DNA from: Pararhizobium qamdonense
Lineage (GTDB): Bacteria > Pseudomonadota > Alphaproteobacteria > Rhizobiales > Rhizobiaceae
DNA: 64,000 nucleotides
Reading direction: 5' to 3'
Assembly: GCF_029277445.1 (NCBI RefSeq)
Contig: NZ_CP119566.1
Span: 2,358,001 to 2,422,000 of the forward strand
The notes under the pieces are model-generated. The model ran no database searches. It was not told where the DNA came from and saw only the letters and a program-made list of their open reading frames with translations. The position numbers were made by a program, and so were the translations under genes. Shown here one piece after another: positions 43,808-54,941 of the stretch (the first letter of the stretch is position 1; each line of letters opens with the position of its first letter).

Positions 43808-44836
43808 TTAAATAGCTTTGCTGAGGCTTTGCAATTCTTCCGCAGGCGTGCCGGCAATGCGGGCAATCACGGCCTTGGCCAGTTCCCGGCCTGCATGGCG
43901 GATGTCCTCGTTCACGGTGATGACTTCCGGCCGCAGCCAGCTCAGGAAATCGCTCGGTACTTTGGAGACCATATCGACATCATGCCTCAGCCGTTTTCCG
44001 ACCGCTTCAAGACCGGCAATGACCGCGATCGAGCCTGCGCCGGAGCCGGAGACGATGCCGTCAGGCGCATCCGGCGCACCCATCAGGCTTTCGAAAGCAG
44101 CGCGGATATCCACCAGGCTATTGTCGATATCGACGGAATTGAACGGTACGGCCTCGATCCCGAAATCGCGGACGGCCCGGTCAAACCCCTTTCGCATATG
44201 CCGGTGGAAGGTCAGATGCTGCGGCGGCTGCAGGATGACGATGCGCTTTCGCCCAAGTTCGGCCAGGCGCCGCACGGCCTCATAGGCAAAGCCTTCATTG
44301 TCGAAGTCATGATAGGGGTGGGTCAGCCCCATATCGGTGCGCCCATGCGTGGCGAAGGGAAAATTCCGCTCCATCATCAGGGCAACCCGGGGGTCGTTCG
44401 GTTCGGTCCGTGAGATGATCACGCCGTCGGCCGCGCCCGTGTCGAGCACGTAGCGCACCGGCGCCAGCGCGTCCTTGGAGAAGCGGTATGGCGTGATGAC
44501 GAGGTGATAGCCCGTCGAGGCCAGGATTTCGGAAATACCGACGACGATCGGGCTGGTCAGGCCCATCACCTCTTCCTCAAGCGAGAGCACAAGGCTGATC
44601 ACATTGGTCTTGCCGGTGCGCAGCCTGACGCCGGCGCGGTTGGGCTGATACCCGACCTGTTTGGCAACCAGGCGCACGCGCTCCTTGGTTTCAGCGCCAA
44701 TATCGGGAGCATCCTTCAGCGCACGCGATACGGTGGTGATGCCAAGGCCGGTCATGAAGGCGATTGTCTTCAGGGTGGGGCGATCATTCATCGAGGCCGG
44801 GTGCGCCGCCTGCCGGCTTTTGTTTTTGTCGTCCAT
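43808..44836 (-). CDS. LacI-family transcriptional regulator
   Basis: The 342-residue regulator has an N-terminal LacI helix-turn-helix (IAFMTGLGITTVSRALKDAPDIG) after a 25-residue charged arm, and a periplasmic-binding-protein-like effector domain to the end. It diverges from the sugar ABC transporter genes, so it should control them. Two LacI-type palindromes lie in the ~490-base divergent region. Starts at 44872, 44836 and 44791 are possible; 44836 is a compromise as none has a strong ribosome-binding site. The effector is probably a sugar of the locus. Confidence 0.87.
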   Translation of the reverse strand: MDDKNKSRQAAHPASMNDRPTLKTIAFMTGLGITTVSRALKDAPDIGAETKERVRLVAKQVGYQPNRAGVRLRTGKTNVISLVLSLEEEVMGLTSPIVVGISEILASTGYHLVITPYRFSKDALAPVRYVLDTGAADGVIISRTEPNDPRVALMMERNFPFATHGRTDMGLTHPYHDFDNEGFAYEAVRRLAELGRKRIVILQPPQHLTFHRHMRKGFDRAVRDFGIEAVPFNSVDIDNSLVDIRAAFESLMGAPDAPDGIVSGSGAGSIAVIAGLEAVGKRLRHDVDMVSKVPSDFLSWLRPEVITVNEDIRHAGRELAKAVIARIAGTPAEELQSLSKAI

Positions 44837-44981
44837 TCCCGTCCGTCGCTTTCCATGTTCAGACCGTTCCATCGCGAGGATGGAGCCTGCCTGCAGCAGT
44901 TTAAAAGGTCCTGCCTTGCCTTATATCCGATTCACAACCTGGAGGCACCCACGGCCTGATCTCTTCCCTTGTCTCGAAATC

Positions 44982-44993
44982 TGTAACGATACA
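44982..44993. promoter_or_regulatory. candidate LacI-type operator, regulator-proximal
   Basis: TGTAACGATACA has matching outer arms (TGTA/TACA) around a CG centre, the usual form of LacI-family sites, with one inner mismatch. It lies about 150 bases upstream of the LacI start. Confidence 0.4.
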
Positions 44994-45298
44994 GTAGCGT
45001 TGTCGAGCGGTTTTTTTCGTCTCACTAAAGTTGCTCCCGGAACGGTTGAATGATGCGCCGCACCAAAATCGACTGCAGATGCGAGGCTCTTATTCCAGAT
45101 GGTGTTTATTGCATATTCCCGAAAATATCGCCAAATAACTGCATTTTCAGCAATTTTTAAGGTTATTTTTTCGTTTTGCGCCCTCAACCGAGTTTATTTT
45201 GCAGTCGCGAAAATTTACACTCTGGATTGTGTGGAGATTTTTAACCGGAATTTTGCGTTGTAGAGGTTGCGTCTGGAAAACGATTGAACTAAGTTTTT

Positions 45299-45314
45299 AC
45301 GGTAACGTTACAGT
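45299..45314. promoter_or_regulatory. candidate LacI-type operator, transporter-proximal
   Basis: The sequence contains the perfect 10-bp palindrome GTAACGTTAC with CG at its centre, directly before the GAGGGAGG ribosome-binding site of the binding-protein gene. Its place suggests repression by blocking transcription elongation or initiation. Confidence 0.6.
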
Positions 45315-45329
45315 GAGGGAGGAAAACTC

Positions 45330-46565
45330 ATGAAATTGCGTTTGTTGGCTGCTGCATTGGCGGCGACTGTGGTTTTGCCGTTGGGCATCGCCAACGCTGC
45401 CGATCTGGAAGTAACGCATTGGTGGACGTCGGGAGGCGAAGCCGCTGCCGTCGCTGAACTCGCCAAGGCATTCGATGCCACCGGCAATAAATGGGTCGAT
45501 GGTGCCATCGCCGGTTCCGGCGGCACGGCGCGGCCGATCATGGTCAGCCGCATCACCGGCGGCGATCCGATGGGCGCCACCCAGTTCAACCATGGCCGCC
45601 AGGCGGAAGAGCTGGTGCAGGCCGGCCTCATGCGCGACCTGACCGATGTTGCGACCAAGGAAAACTGGAAGGACGTCATCAAGCCGCTGAGCCTGCTCGA
45701 CAGCTGCACGATCGACGGAAAGATCTATTGCGCCCCGGTCAATATTCATTCCTGGCAGTGGCTCTGGCTGTCCAACGCCGCCTTCAAGACGGCCGGCGTC
45801 GAAATTCCGAAGAACTGGGACGAATTCGTCGCTGCCGGTCCCGCACTGGAGAAGGCCGGTATCGTTCCGCTCGCCATCGGTGGCCAGGCCTGGCAGGCAA
45901 ACGGCGCTTTCGGCGTTCTGGTGATCGCGATTGGCGGCAAGGACGTCTATCAGAAGGTCTTTGCCGACAAGGATGAGGAAGCCGCAGCCGGTCCCGAGAT
46001 GGTCAAGGTCTTCAAGGCTGCCGACGACGCGCGCCGCCTGTCCAAGGGCACCAACGTGCAGGATTGGAACCAGGCCACCAACATGGTCATCACCGGCAAG
46101 GCCGGCGGCCAGATCATGGGCGACTGGGCGCAGGGCGAATTTCAGCTCGCCGGCCAGACGGCCGGTACCGACTATACCTGCCTGCCGGGCCTCGGCGTGA
46201 ACGAGATCATCTCGACGGGCGGCGATGCCTTCTATTTCCCGCTTCTGGAGGATGAGGAGAAATCGAAGGCGCAGGAAGTGCTCGCCTCGACGCTTCTGAA
46301 CCCGAAGACGCAGGTTGCCTTCAATCTGAAGAAGGGGTCGCTGCCGGTGCGCGGCGACGTCGATCTGGCGGCCGCCAACGACTGCATGAAAAAAGGTCTC
46401 GACATTCTCGCCAAGGGCAATGTTGTCGTGAGTACCGACCAGCTGGTGTCCGCAGACAGCCAGAAGCAGATGGAGGATCTCTTCTCGGAGTTCTTCGCCA
46501 CACCGGCGATGACGCCGGAAGATGCGCAGAAGCGCTTCGTGGATATCATCGCCGCTGCCGACTGA
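45330..46565 (+). CDS. carbohydrate ABC transporter substrate-binding protein
   Basis: The 411-residue protein has a Sec signal peptide (residues 1-23, cleavage after ANA) and a type 1 solute-binding domain of the sugar family (WWTSGGEAAAV, GGDAFYFPLL). GGAGG precedes ATG 45330. It is the first gene of the transporter operon under the candidate operator. Sequence does not name the sugar, but the downstream GH2 enzyme suggests a mannoside or other beta-linked oligosaccharide. Confidence 0.88.
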   Translation: MKLRLLAAALAATVVLPLGIANAADLEVTHWWTSGGEAAAVAELAKAFDATGNKWVDGAIAGSGGTARPIMVSRITGGDPMGATQFNHGRQAEELVQAGLMRDLTDVATKENWKDVIKPLSLLDSCTIDGKIYCAPVNIHSWQWLWLSNAAFKTAGVEIPKNWDEFVAAGPALEKAGIVPLAIGGQAWQANGAFGVLVIAIGGKDVYQKVFADKDEEAAAGPEMVKVFKAADDARRLSKGTNVQDWNQATNMVITGKAGGQIMGDWAQGEFQLAGQTAGTDYTCLPGLGVNEIISTGGDAFYFPLLEDEEKSKAQEVLASTLLNPKTQVAFNLKKGSLPVRGDVDLAAANDCMKKGLDILAKGNVVVSTDQLVSADSQKQMEDLFSEFFATPAMTPEDAQKRFVDIIAAAD

Positions 46566-46683
46566 CCGGCACGTCTTTGTGAAAGACCGGCTCTGCAATG
46601 CGGGGCCGGTCTGAAGCAAGCTGGCATCTCCTGCCTGCGCTTCATCCTCGCACGAAAACCACGATCCAGGGGAGGGTTGATCC

Positions 46684-47586
46684 ATGACGGGCCAAGCGAA
46701 TGCCGGCCGGCCAAACCAGTTGCTGCGCAATCTCCATTCAAAGATTGCCTCAATTCCGATGATACTCACCGCCGTCGTCATCTTTCTCGGCGGCACGCTC
46801 TGGACGGTGTTTTATTCCTTCACCAATTCCAAGCTCCTGCCGCGCCTCTCCTTCGTCGGGCTCGATCAGTACGAGCGTTTGTGGGCCGCACCGCGCTGGA
46901 TCGTCTCCATCCAGAACCTTGCCATCTACGGCGTCTTCTCGCTGATCTTCAGCCTGGTCATCGGCTTTCTGCTGGCAGCGCTGATGGATCAGAAGATCCG
47001 TTTCGAAAACACCTTCCGGACGATCTTCCTCTATCCTTTCGCCCTGTCCTTCATCGTCACGGGACTTGTGTGGCAATGGATCCTCAATCCTGAATTCGGC
47101 ATCCAGTCGGTGGTGCGTTCGCTGGGCTGGACGACATTCAGCTTCGATCCGCTGTATACGCCCAGCATCGTCATCTACGGCATTCTGATTGCCGCGCTTT
47201 GGCAGGGCACCGGCCTCGTCATGTGCCTGATGCTGGCCGGTCTGCGCGGCATCGACGAAGACATCTGGAAGGCCGCGCGCGTCGATGGCATCCCGATGTG
47301 GAAGACCTATCTCTTCATCATCATCCCGATGATGCGTGCCGTCTTCATCACAACGCTGGTGATCATCGCCAGCGGTATCGTGCGCGTCTACGATCTCGTC
47401 GTGGCGCAGACCAGCGGCGGGCCCGGCATCTCCTCGGAAGTTCCGGCAAAATACGTCTACGACTACATGTTCCAGGCTCAAAATCTCGGCCAGGGCTTTG
47501 CCGCCTCGACCATGATGCTGATCACCGTCGCCATCATCATCGTTCCCTGGGCTTATCTCGAATTCGGAGGACGCAAGCGTGGTTGA
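46684..47586 (+). CDS. sugar ABC transporter permease (MalF type)
   Basis: The 300-residue membrane protein has six helices and the BPD_transp_1 coupling loop DEDIWKAARVDGIPMWKTYLFIIIPMM, with the EAA motif. It forms the heterodimeric channel with the next gene, with which it overlaps by 8 bases. GGAGGG precedes the start. Confidence 0.9.
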   Translation: MTGQANAGRPNQLLRNLHSKIASIPMILTAVVIFLGGTLWTVFYSFTNSKLLPRLSFVGLDQYERLWAAPRWIVSIQNLAIYGVFSLIFSLVIGFLLAALMDQKIRFENTFRTIFLYPFALSFIVTGLVWQWILNPEFGIQSVVRSLGWTTFSFDPLYTPSIVIYGILIAALWQGTGLVMCLMLAGLRGIDEDIWKAARVDGIPMWKTYLFIIIPMMRAVFITTLVIIASGIVRVYDLVVAQTSGGPGISSEVPAKYVYDYMFQAQNLGQGFAASTMMLITVAIIIVPWAYLEFGGRKRG

Positions 47587-48520
47587 TATCGCAATGCCTA
47601 TCGATCCGTCCTCAAAGGCCGGTTCCACCACGAAAATGGCCCCCGGCCCAAGCGGCAGGAAGCCGCGCCCGATGCTTTCGCCGCGCAACATCATGGTCTA
47701 TGGCGCGCTGCTTTTTGCGGCCGCTTACTATCTGCTGCCGCTCTACGTCATGGTCGTTACCTCGCTCAAGGGCATGCCGGAAATCCGGCTTGGGAATATC
47801 TTCTCGCCGCCGATGGAAATTACCTTCGAGCCCTGGGTGAAGGCCTGGTCGAGCGCCTGCACCGGGCTCAACTGCGACGGGCTGTCGCGGGGGTTCTGGA
47901 ATTCGGTGCGCATCACCATCCCATCGACGCTGTTTTCCATCGCGATCGCCTCGATCAATGGCTATGCGCTGGCCAACTGGCGGTTCAAGGGTGCAGACCT
48001 GTTCTTCACCATCCTGATCGTCGGAGCGTTCATTCCTTACCAGGTGATGATCTATCCGATCGTCATCGTGCTGCGCGAACTGGGGCTTTACGGCTCGCTC
48101 ACCGGCCTGATCATCGTGCATTCGATCTTCGGCATGCCGATCCTGACGCTGCTGTTCCGCAACTATTTCAGTTCGTTGCCGGAGGAACTGTTCAAGGCGG
48201 CGCGTGTCGATGGCGCCGGGTTCTGGACGATCTATTTCAAGATCATGCTGCCGATGTCGCTGCCGATCTTCGTGGTCGCGATGATCCTGCAGGTCACCGG
48301 GATCTGGAACGACTTCCTGTTCGGTGTCGTGTTCACCCGGCCGGAATATTATCCGATGACCGTCCAGCTCAACAATATCGTCAATTCGGTCCAGGGCGTG
48401 AAGGAATACAACGTCAACATGGCGGCCACCATCCTGACCGGCGCCGTGCCGTTGATCGTCTATTTCGTCTCCGGACGGCTTTTCGTCCGTGGCATCGCCG
48501 CCGGCGCAGTGAAAGGATAA
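47579..48520 (+). CDS. sugar ABC transporter permease (MalG type)
   Basis: The 313-residue partner permease has an N-terminal helix after a 35-residue Pro/Ser-rich arm, and the EAA loop [31 protein letters not shown] 47579 is used, with GGAGG 8 bases upstream inside the previous gene. It ends 4 bases before the ATPase gene. Confidence 0.9.
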   Translation: MVDIAMPIDPSSKAGSTTKMAPGPSGRKPRPMLSPRNIMVYGALLFAAAYYLLPLYVMVVTSLKGMPEIRLGNIFSPPMEITFEPWVKAWSSACTGLNCDGLSRGFWNSVRITIPSTLFSIAIASINGYALANWRFKGADLFFTILIVGAFIPYQVMIYPIVIVLRELGLYGSLTGLIIVHSIFGMPILTLLFRNYFSSLPEELFKAARVDGAGFWTIYFKIMLPMSLPIFVVAMILQVTGIWNDFLFGVVFTRPEYYPMTVQLNNIVNSVQGVKEYNVNMAATILTGAVPLIVYFVSGRLFVRGIAAGAVKG

Positions 48521-48524
48521 TTGC

Positions 48525-49610
<1,086 letters not shown>

Positions 49611-49625
49611 TCCGTATTTGCGGAG

Positions 49626-49780
49626 GCTTTCACCCCCCTCTGTCCCTCCGGGACATCTCCCCCTCAAGGGGGGAGATCAGCCGAGAATTCGTGCCACACT
49701 TACGGTTGAGGCACTGACGGTTGCGATAATCTCCCCCTTGAGGGGGAGATGTCCCGGAGGGACAGAGGGGGGGTGAAAGC
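49626..49780. repeat. mosaic palindromic repeat pair, intergenic
   Basis: Two inverted copies of a ~51-base module (49626-49676 and 49729-49780) stand 52 bases apart. They share GCTTTCACCCCCC, CTGTCCCTCCGGGACATCTCCCCCT and AAGGGGGAGAT, almost without mismatch. Each copy also folds on itself around CCTCAAGG. The same module is inserted in cobN. It resembles dispersed RIME-like elements of rhizobia. Confidence 0.85.
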
Positions 49781-49812
49781 CCCGAACACGAAAATATATT
49801 GGATAGTCTCGC

Positions 49813-52278
49813 ATGACCACATTCACCCAGAACACCGCCATCGACCTCTCCGGCGACTGGCAGCTTGCCGCGTCCGACGGCAGCCATGCGTTGACGATCG
49901 CCATTCCCGGGGATGTCCACAGCGCGCTGCAGGCGGCAGGCGTGATTGCCGATCCCTATGCCGGGCGCAACGAGGACGATGTGCAGTGGGTGGCGCACAA
50001 GGACTGGGTGCTGGAACGGCAGTTTCATCTCGACGCGGCTGATCTGCCCGGAAACTGGTATCTCGACATCGAAAGCCTCGACACCGTTGCCGATGTCTAT
50101 GTCAACGATCAGCTGGTGCTCACCGCCGACAATTGCTTCCGGCGCTACCGCCCGGATGTTGCGTGGGCCTTGAGCGAGGGCGAAAACAAGCTGCGCATTG
50201 TCCTTCATTCCGCAATTGCTGCGGGCGTGGAGCGGCAGGCGGCCCAGCCATTCTACATTCCCTATTCGACCGGCAATTCGCCGATCGCCAATGGCAACAT
50301 GCTGCGCAAGCCGCAATGCCATTTCGGTTGGGACTGGAATATCGCCATTGCCCCGCTCGGCATCTATGGCGAGATCGCGCTCAAGAAATTTGCCGTTGCG
50401 CGCATCGAGCATGTGACGACGCGGCAGGTGCCGCGTGTCGGCGGTGCTATCGATCTTCATGTGACGGTGACGCTGTCTGCAACCGAGCCCGGCACCATCG
50501 GCCTCGATCTCGCGCTGGACGGCGAGCAAAAGCGGCTGGACTGCACGGTCACTGCCGGTGAAACGCGGATCACCCAGATCTTGACCGTCGAAAACCCGAA
50601 ACTCTGGTGGCCGGCGGGCAGCGGCGAACAGGCCGTGTCGGTGCTGACGGTCTCGCTGCCGGGCGAAACCGTCTCCCGTCAGATCGGCTTTCGCACCGTC
50701 GAACTGCTGACCGACGCGGATGCGGCGGGCAGCCGGTTTGCATTCCGTGTCAATGGCCGCGAAATCTTTTGCCGTGGCGCCAACTGGATCCCGGCCGACG
50801 CGCTGGCCTCGCGGGTGGCGCGGGCGGGCGTCGAGGATCTGCTGCAATCGGCCGTCGATGCCAACATGAACATGATCCGCATCTGGGGCGGTGGCTTCTA
50901 CGAGCCGGACTGGTTCTATGATCTGTGCGACCGGCTGGGCATCATGGTCTGGCAGGACTTCATGTTTGCCTGCAATCTCTATCCCTCGACGCCGGATTTC
51001 CTCGACAATGTCGCAGCCGAGGTCGCATATCAGGTCAAGCGCCTGTCCTCGCATCCCTCCATCGTACTGTGGTGCGGCGATAACGAACTGGTCGGCGCGC
51101 TCACCTGGTTTGAGGAAAGCCGCAGGGATCGTGACCGCTATCTCGTCTCCTATGACCGTCTCAACCGGGTGATCGAGACGGGTATCAAGGCGGCCGCCCC
51201 TGAGGCGATCTGGTGGCCGTCAAGCCCATCGGTCGGGCCGCTCAATTTCGGCGATGCCTGGCATGCCGATGGCTCCGGCGACATGCATTACTGGTCGGTC
51301 TGGCACGAGAACAGGTCGTTCGACAATTACCGCACCGTGCGGCCGCGTTTCTGCTCGGAATTTGGCTTCCAGTCCTACACCTCGATGCCGGTCATCCGGC
51401 AGTTTGCCGGGCAGAAGGACCTGAACGTCGCTTCGCCGGTCATCGAAGCGCATCAGAAGAATGCCGGTGGCAATGAGCGGATCGCCGCCACCATGTTCCG
51501 TTATTTCCGGTTCCCGAAGGATTTTTCCAATTTCGTCTATCTCAGTCAGATCCAGCAGGGGCTGGCGATCCGCACCGCCGTGGATTTCTGGCGGTCGCTG
51601 AAACCGCATTGCATGGGGACGCTCTACTGGCAGCTCAACGACACCTGGCCGGTCGCCTCATGGGCGAGCCTCGATTATGGCGGCAACTGGAAGGCCATGC
51701 ATTATATGACCCGCCGGTTCTTCCAGCCGGTCACCGTTGCCGCGATCCCGTCCGATGACGGCAAGACGATCAGCTTTTCCATGGTCAACGACACGCAAGC
51801 GCCGGTCACGGTCGCGCTTCAAACGTTCCTTGTGACGCTCTCAGGCGAAAAACGGCCTTTGATGGCCGCAGCCGGGACCTGCAGCCCGGATCGCGCGGCA
51901 ACGCTGATGACAATGACGGCATCGGATATTCCAAAGGACGAAGTGCTGTTCTGGTCGTTCGAAGCTTCAAACGGCATGCGGGGCGAGGGGCATCATGTTG
52001 CCGGCACCTACAAGGCGCTGGATCTGCAGCCCTCCGGCCTGTCCATCTTGGCAATTCCAACCGGCGACGGTTCCTTCGGGGTTACCGTGTCTGCCACTGG
52101 CCTTGCCTTGCATGTGATGATGGAAGCCGATGCCGAGGGCCGTTATTCCGACAACGCCTTCGATCTGACGGCTGGCGAAAGCCGCGTCATCCGCTTCACC
52201 CCCAGACAGCCGCTGGCTGAAGGCAGCGTGCCGGTCTTTACCGGCTACGACCTGCAGTCCTGCCAGGGCAACGGATAG
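49813..52278 (+). CDS. glycoside hydrolase family 2 protein, beta-mannosidase-like
   Basis: The 821-residue GH2 enzyme has an N-terminal jelly-roll domain, an immunoglobulin-like domain and a TIM barrel. The acid/base glutamate is E425 in WCGDNELVG, and the nucleophile is E516 in FCSEFGFQSYTSMP; both patterns match GH2 beta-mannosidases rather than beta-galactosidases. Further landmarks are RGANWIPADAL and NMNMIRIWGGGFYE. There is no signal peptide, so it acts in the cytoplasm on an imported oligosaccharide. It follows the ABC transporter genes. Confidence 0.87.
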   Translation: MTTFTQNTAIDLSGDWQLAASDGSHALTIAIPGDVHSALQAAGVIADPYAGRNEDDVQWVAHKDWVLERQFHLDAADLPGNWYLDIESLDTVADVYVNDQLVLTADNCFRRYRPDVAWALSEGENKLRIVLHSAIAAGVERQAAQPFYIPYSTGNSPIANGNMLRKPQCHFGWDWNIAIAPLGIYGEIALKKFAVARIEHVTTRQVPRVGGAIDLHVTVTLSATEPGTIGLDLALDGEQKRLDCTVTAGETRITQILTVENPKLWWPAGSGEQAVSVLTVSLPGETVSRQIGFRTVELLTDADAAGSRFAFRVNGREIFCRGANWIPADALASRVARAGVEDLLQSAVDANMNMIRIWGGGFYEPDWFYDLCDRLGIMVWQDFMFACNLYPSTPDFLDNVAAEVAYQVKRLSSHPSIVLWCGDNELVGALTWFEESRRDRDRYLVSYDRLNRVIETGIKAAAPEAIWWPSSPSVGPLNFGDAWHADGSGDMHYWSVWHENRSFDNYRTVRPRFCSEFGFQSYTSMPVIRQFAGQKDLNVASPVIEAHQKNAGGNERIAATMFRYFRFPKDFSNFVYLSQIQQGLAIRTAVDFWRSLKPHCMGTLYWQLNDTWPVASWASLDYGGNWKAMHYMTRRFFQPVTVAAIPSDDGKTISFSMVNDTQAPVTVALQTFLVTLSGEKRPLMAAAGTCSPDRAATLMTMTASDIPKDEVLFWSFEASNGMRGEGHHVAGTYKALDLQPSGLSILAIPTGDGSFGVTVSATGLALHVMMEADAEGRYSDNAFDLTAGESRVIRFTPRQPLAEGSVPVFTGYDLQSCQGNG

Positions 52279-52287
52279 GAGACCACG

Positions 52288-52977
52288 ATGCTGCGAAGCG
52301 AAGTCAATGCCATCATCGAGAAAAGCGACGCCTTCATGCGCCAGCATGGTTTCGTCCTGCCGCCATTCGCCTATTGGTCACCGGATGAGTTGAAAACGCG
52401 GGTTGCGTCGGACACCCCGTCGATCCGCGATACGCGGCTCGGGTGGGATATCACGGATTACGGCAAGGACCGGTTCAGTGCGTTTGGCCTCGTGCTCTTC
52501 ACGCTGCGCAATGGTTCGGCCGCAGCGCTCGCCCATGGCCGTGGCATGCTCTATGCCGAAAAGCTGATGATTACCGCCAAGGACCAGGTCAATCCGCTGC
52601 ACCGGCATGCGGTCAAGACCGAGGATATCATCAATCGCGGCGGTGGCACGCTGGTGCTGCAGATGTACAATTCGCTGCCGGACGGCGATGTCGATGAAGC
52701 AACGGATGTGGTGGTGGCGGCAGATGCGCGGCTGCGCACGCTGAAGGCCGGCTCTTTCCTGCGCCTGTCACCCGGCGAAAGCGTCACACTCTTGCCTGGA
52801 AACTGGCATGCCTTCTGGGCTGAGGGTGCCGATGTGCTGATGGGTGAGGTTTCCACCGTCAACGACGATCTCACCGACAATTATTTCCGCGAGCCTGTCG
52901 GCCGCTTTTCCACCATCCAGGAAGACATCAAGCCGAGCCATCTCTTGGTGTCGGACTATGACACCTGGCTTTCGTAA
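52288..52977 (+). CDS. D-lyxose/D-mannose isomerase family cupin (DUF1498)
   Basis: The 229-residue protein has the cupin fold of D-lyxose ketol-isomerases. Metal ligands are probably the histidines in LHRHAVKTEDI and the one in PGNWHAFWAEG. This family interconverts D-lyxose/D-xylulose and D-mannose/D-fructose. It starts 9 bases after the GH2 gene and would turn mannose released by that enzyme into fructose. Substrate is inferred from context. Confidence 0.78.
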   Translation: MLRSEVNAIIEKSDAFMRQHGFVLPPFAYWSPDELKTRVASDTPSIRDTRLGWDITDYGKDRFSAFGLVLFTLRNGSAAALAHGRGMLYAEKLMITAKDQVNPLHRHAVKTEDIINRGGGTLVLQMYNSLPDGDVDEATDVVVAADARLRTLKAGSFLRLSPGESVTLLPGNWHAFWAEGADVLMGEVSTVNDDLTDNYFREPVGRFSTIQEDIKPSHLLVSDYDTWLS

Positions 52978-53016
52978 TCGATCCCCTTTCCCAATCGATC
53001 CCAAGGAGACATTCCC

Positions 53017-53778
53017 ATGCAGACCGTCAGCTTCCAGCTTTACAGCGCCCGAAATTTCCCGCCGCTCGCCGATGTCCTAAAGACCGTCGGTGCCGCCGGC
53101 TACACGCAGGTCGAAGGTTATGGCGCGCTCTATGCCGCCCTCGACGATGCGGCCCTCGTGGCGCTGAAAGCCGACATGGACAAGAGCGGCGTCACCATGC
53201 CGTCGGCGCATTTCGGGCTCGATCTGCTCGAATCCGATCCGGCGCGGGCCGTCCATATCGCCCAGACGCTCGGCATCCAATCGATCTACTGCCCTCATCT
53301 CGCTGCAGACCAGCGGCCGGCCGATGCGAGCGGCTGGAAGGCTTTTGGGGCGCGGCTGGAAAAGGCAGGGCAACCCTTCCGGGATGCCGGTCTCGATTTC
53401 GGCTGGCACAATCATGATTTCGAATTCGCCGCCTTGCCGGACGGGTCGGTCCCGCAAACCCATATTTTTGCCGGTGGGCCGAACCTGTCCTGGGAAGCCG
53501 ATATCGCCTGGATCATTCGCGGCGGTGCCGACCCCTTCGCCTGGATCGAGACATACGGCCACCGCATCACCGCCGTCCACGTCAAGGATATCGCGCCGAC
53601 CGGGGAGAATACCGATCAGGACGGCTGGGCCGATGTTGGCCACGGCACCGTCGAATGGGCGAAACTCTTCAAGGCGCTGTCTGCGACACCTGCCAAATAT
53701 TACATCGTCGAGCACGACAATCCCAAGGATTACAAGGCGACGGCCGAGCGCTCGATCGCATCGATCAAGACCTATTGA
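53017..53778 (+). CDS. sugar phosphate isomerase/epimerase (xylose isomerase-like TIM barrel)
   Basis: The 253-residue protein has an AP_endonuc_2 TIM barrel: an opening VSFQLYSARNFPPL, the metal-site residues in FGWHNHDFEF and VHVKDIAPTGE, and a C-terminal YYIVEHDNPKDY. Related enzymes isomerise or epimerise keto-sugars or inositols. AAGGAG lies before ATG 53017. It is 39 bases after the lyxose isomerase-like gene and 14 bases before the oxidoreductase gene. Confidence 0.8.
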   Translation: MQTVSFQLYSARNFPPLADVLKTVGAAGYTQVEGYGALYAALDDAALVALKADMDKSGVTMPSAHFGLDLLESDPARAVHIAQTLGIQSIYCPHLAADQRPADASGWKAFGARLEKAGQPFRDAGLDFGWHNHDFEFAALPDGSVPQTHIFAGGPNLSWEADIAWIIRGGADPFAWIETYGHRITAVHVKDIAPTGENTDQDGWADVGHGTVEWAKLFKALSATPAKYYIVEHDNPKDYKATAERSIASIKTY

Positions 53779-53792
53779 AAGAAAGACAGACC

Positions 53793-54941
53793 ATGACACA
53801 GGAACGAGTGACCGGGGAGCTTGGCGTCGGCATCATCGGATGCGGCAATATCTCTACCACCTATTTCACGCTCTCGCCGCTCTTCAAGGGCATCAAGGTT
53901 ATCGCCTGCGCCGACATCAACCCGGCGGCTGCCGAAATCCGCGCGGCCGAATTTGGCGTCGAGGCACAGACGATCGAGGCGCTGCTGGCCAATCCGCACA
54001 TCGATATCGTCGTCAACCTGACGATCCCGGATGCGCATTTTCCGGTCTCCAAGATGATCCTGGAAGTCGGCAAACACGTCTATTCCGAAAAGCCGCTGGT
54101 CCTGTCCTTGGAACAGGGCGAGCAGTTGCGCGGGATCGCCACGGCCAGCAATCTCAAGGTCGGCTGCGCTCCCGACACGTTCCTCGGCGGCGCTCATCAG
54201 CTGGCGCGCGACTATATCGACCAGGGCAAGATCGGCCGCGTCACTTCCGGAACCTGCCACGTCATGAGCCCGGGCATGGAAATGTGGCATCCGAACCCGG
54301 ATTTCTTCTTCCTGCCCGGCGGCGGCCCGATCCTCGATCTCGGCCCTTACTACATTGCCGATCTCGTCAACCTGATCGGCCCGGTCAAGCGCGTTGCGGC
54401 ACTGACCTCGATGGCCAATGCAAGCCGCACCATCACCAGCGAGCCGCGCAAGGGCGAGGTCATTCCGGTTGAAACGCCGACCAATATCCATGCGTTGCTC
54501 GAATTCCAGAATGGCGCGACAGTCACCCTGTCGGCAAGCTGGGATGTCTGGTCGCACAACCATGCCAATATGGAGCTTTACGGCACGGAGGGCTCGCTGT
54601 TCGTGCCGGATCCGAATTTCTTTGGCGGTACGGTGTCGGCAAGTGGGCGCGACAAGGATATCCAGCCGCTGGAAACCTGGGATCATCCGTTCTCCGTTCC
54701 CAACCAGGAACACAAGCAGGGCATGATGGCGAATTACCGCACCGCCGGTCTTGCCGACATGGCGCTCGCCATCCTTGATGGCCGGGACGCGCGCTGCTCG
54801 CTGGAGCGTGCATTGCACGGCGTCGATGTCATGGTTTCGATCCTGAAATCGGGCGAAGAGGGCCGGTTCATCGAATTGACGACGACCTGCACCCAGCCGG
54901 CGGCACTGGGGATCGAGGAAGCCAGGGCTCTCTTGCGCTGA
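53793..54941 (+). CDS. Gfo/Idh/MocA family oxidoreductase
   Basis: The 382-residue protein has an N-terminal Rossmann fold (VGIIGCGNISTTYF), the EKPLVLSLEQGEQL block with the catalytic lysine, and a C-terminal dehydrogenase domain with the GGGPILDLGPYYI motif. Members oxidise sugars, inositols or amino sugars with NAD(P). The start is ATG 53793; the frame is open upstream to 53655, but this lies in the isomerase gene. The substrate is not evident. Confidence 0.85.
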   Translation: MTQERVTGELGVGIIGCGNISTTYFTLSPLFKGIKVIACADINPAAAEIRAAEFGVEAQTIEALLANPHIDIVVNLTIPDAHFPVSKMILEVGKHVYSEKPLVLSLEQGEQLRGIATASNLKVGCAPDTFLGGAHQLARDYIDQGKIGRVTSGTCHVMSPGMEMWHPNPDFFFLPGGGPILDLGPYYIADLVNLIGPVKRVAALTSMANASRTITSEPRKGEVIPVETPTNIHALLEFQNGATVTLSASWDVWSHNHANMELYGTEGSLFVPDPNFFGGTVSASGRDKDIQPLETWDHPFSVPNQEHKQGMMANYRTAGLADMALAILDGRDARCSLERALHGVDVMVSILKSGEEGRFIELTTTCTQPAALGIEEARALLR

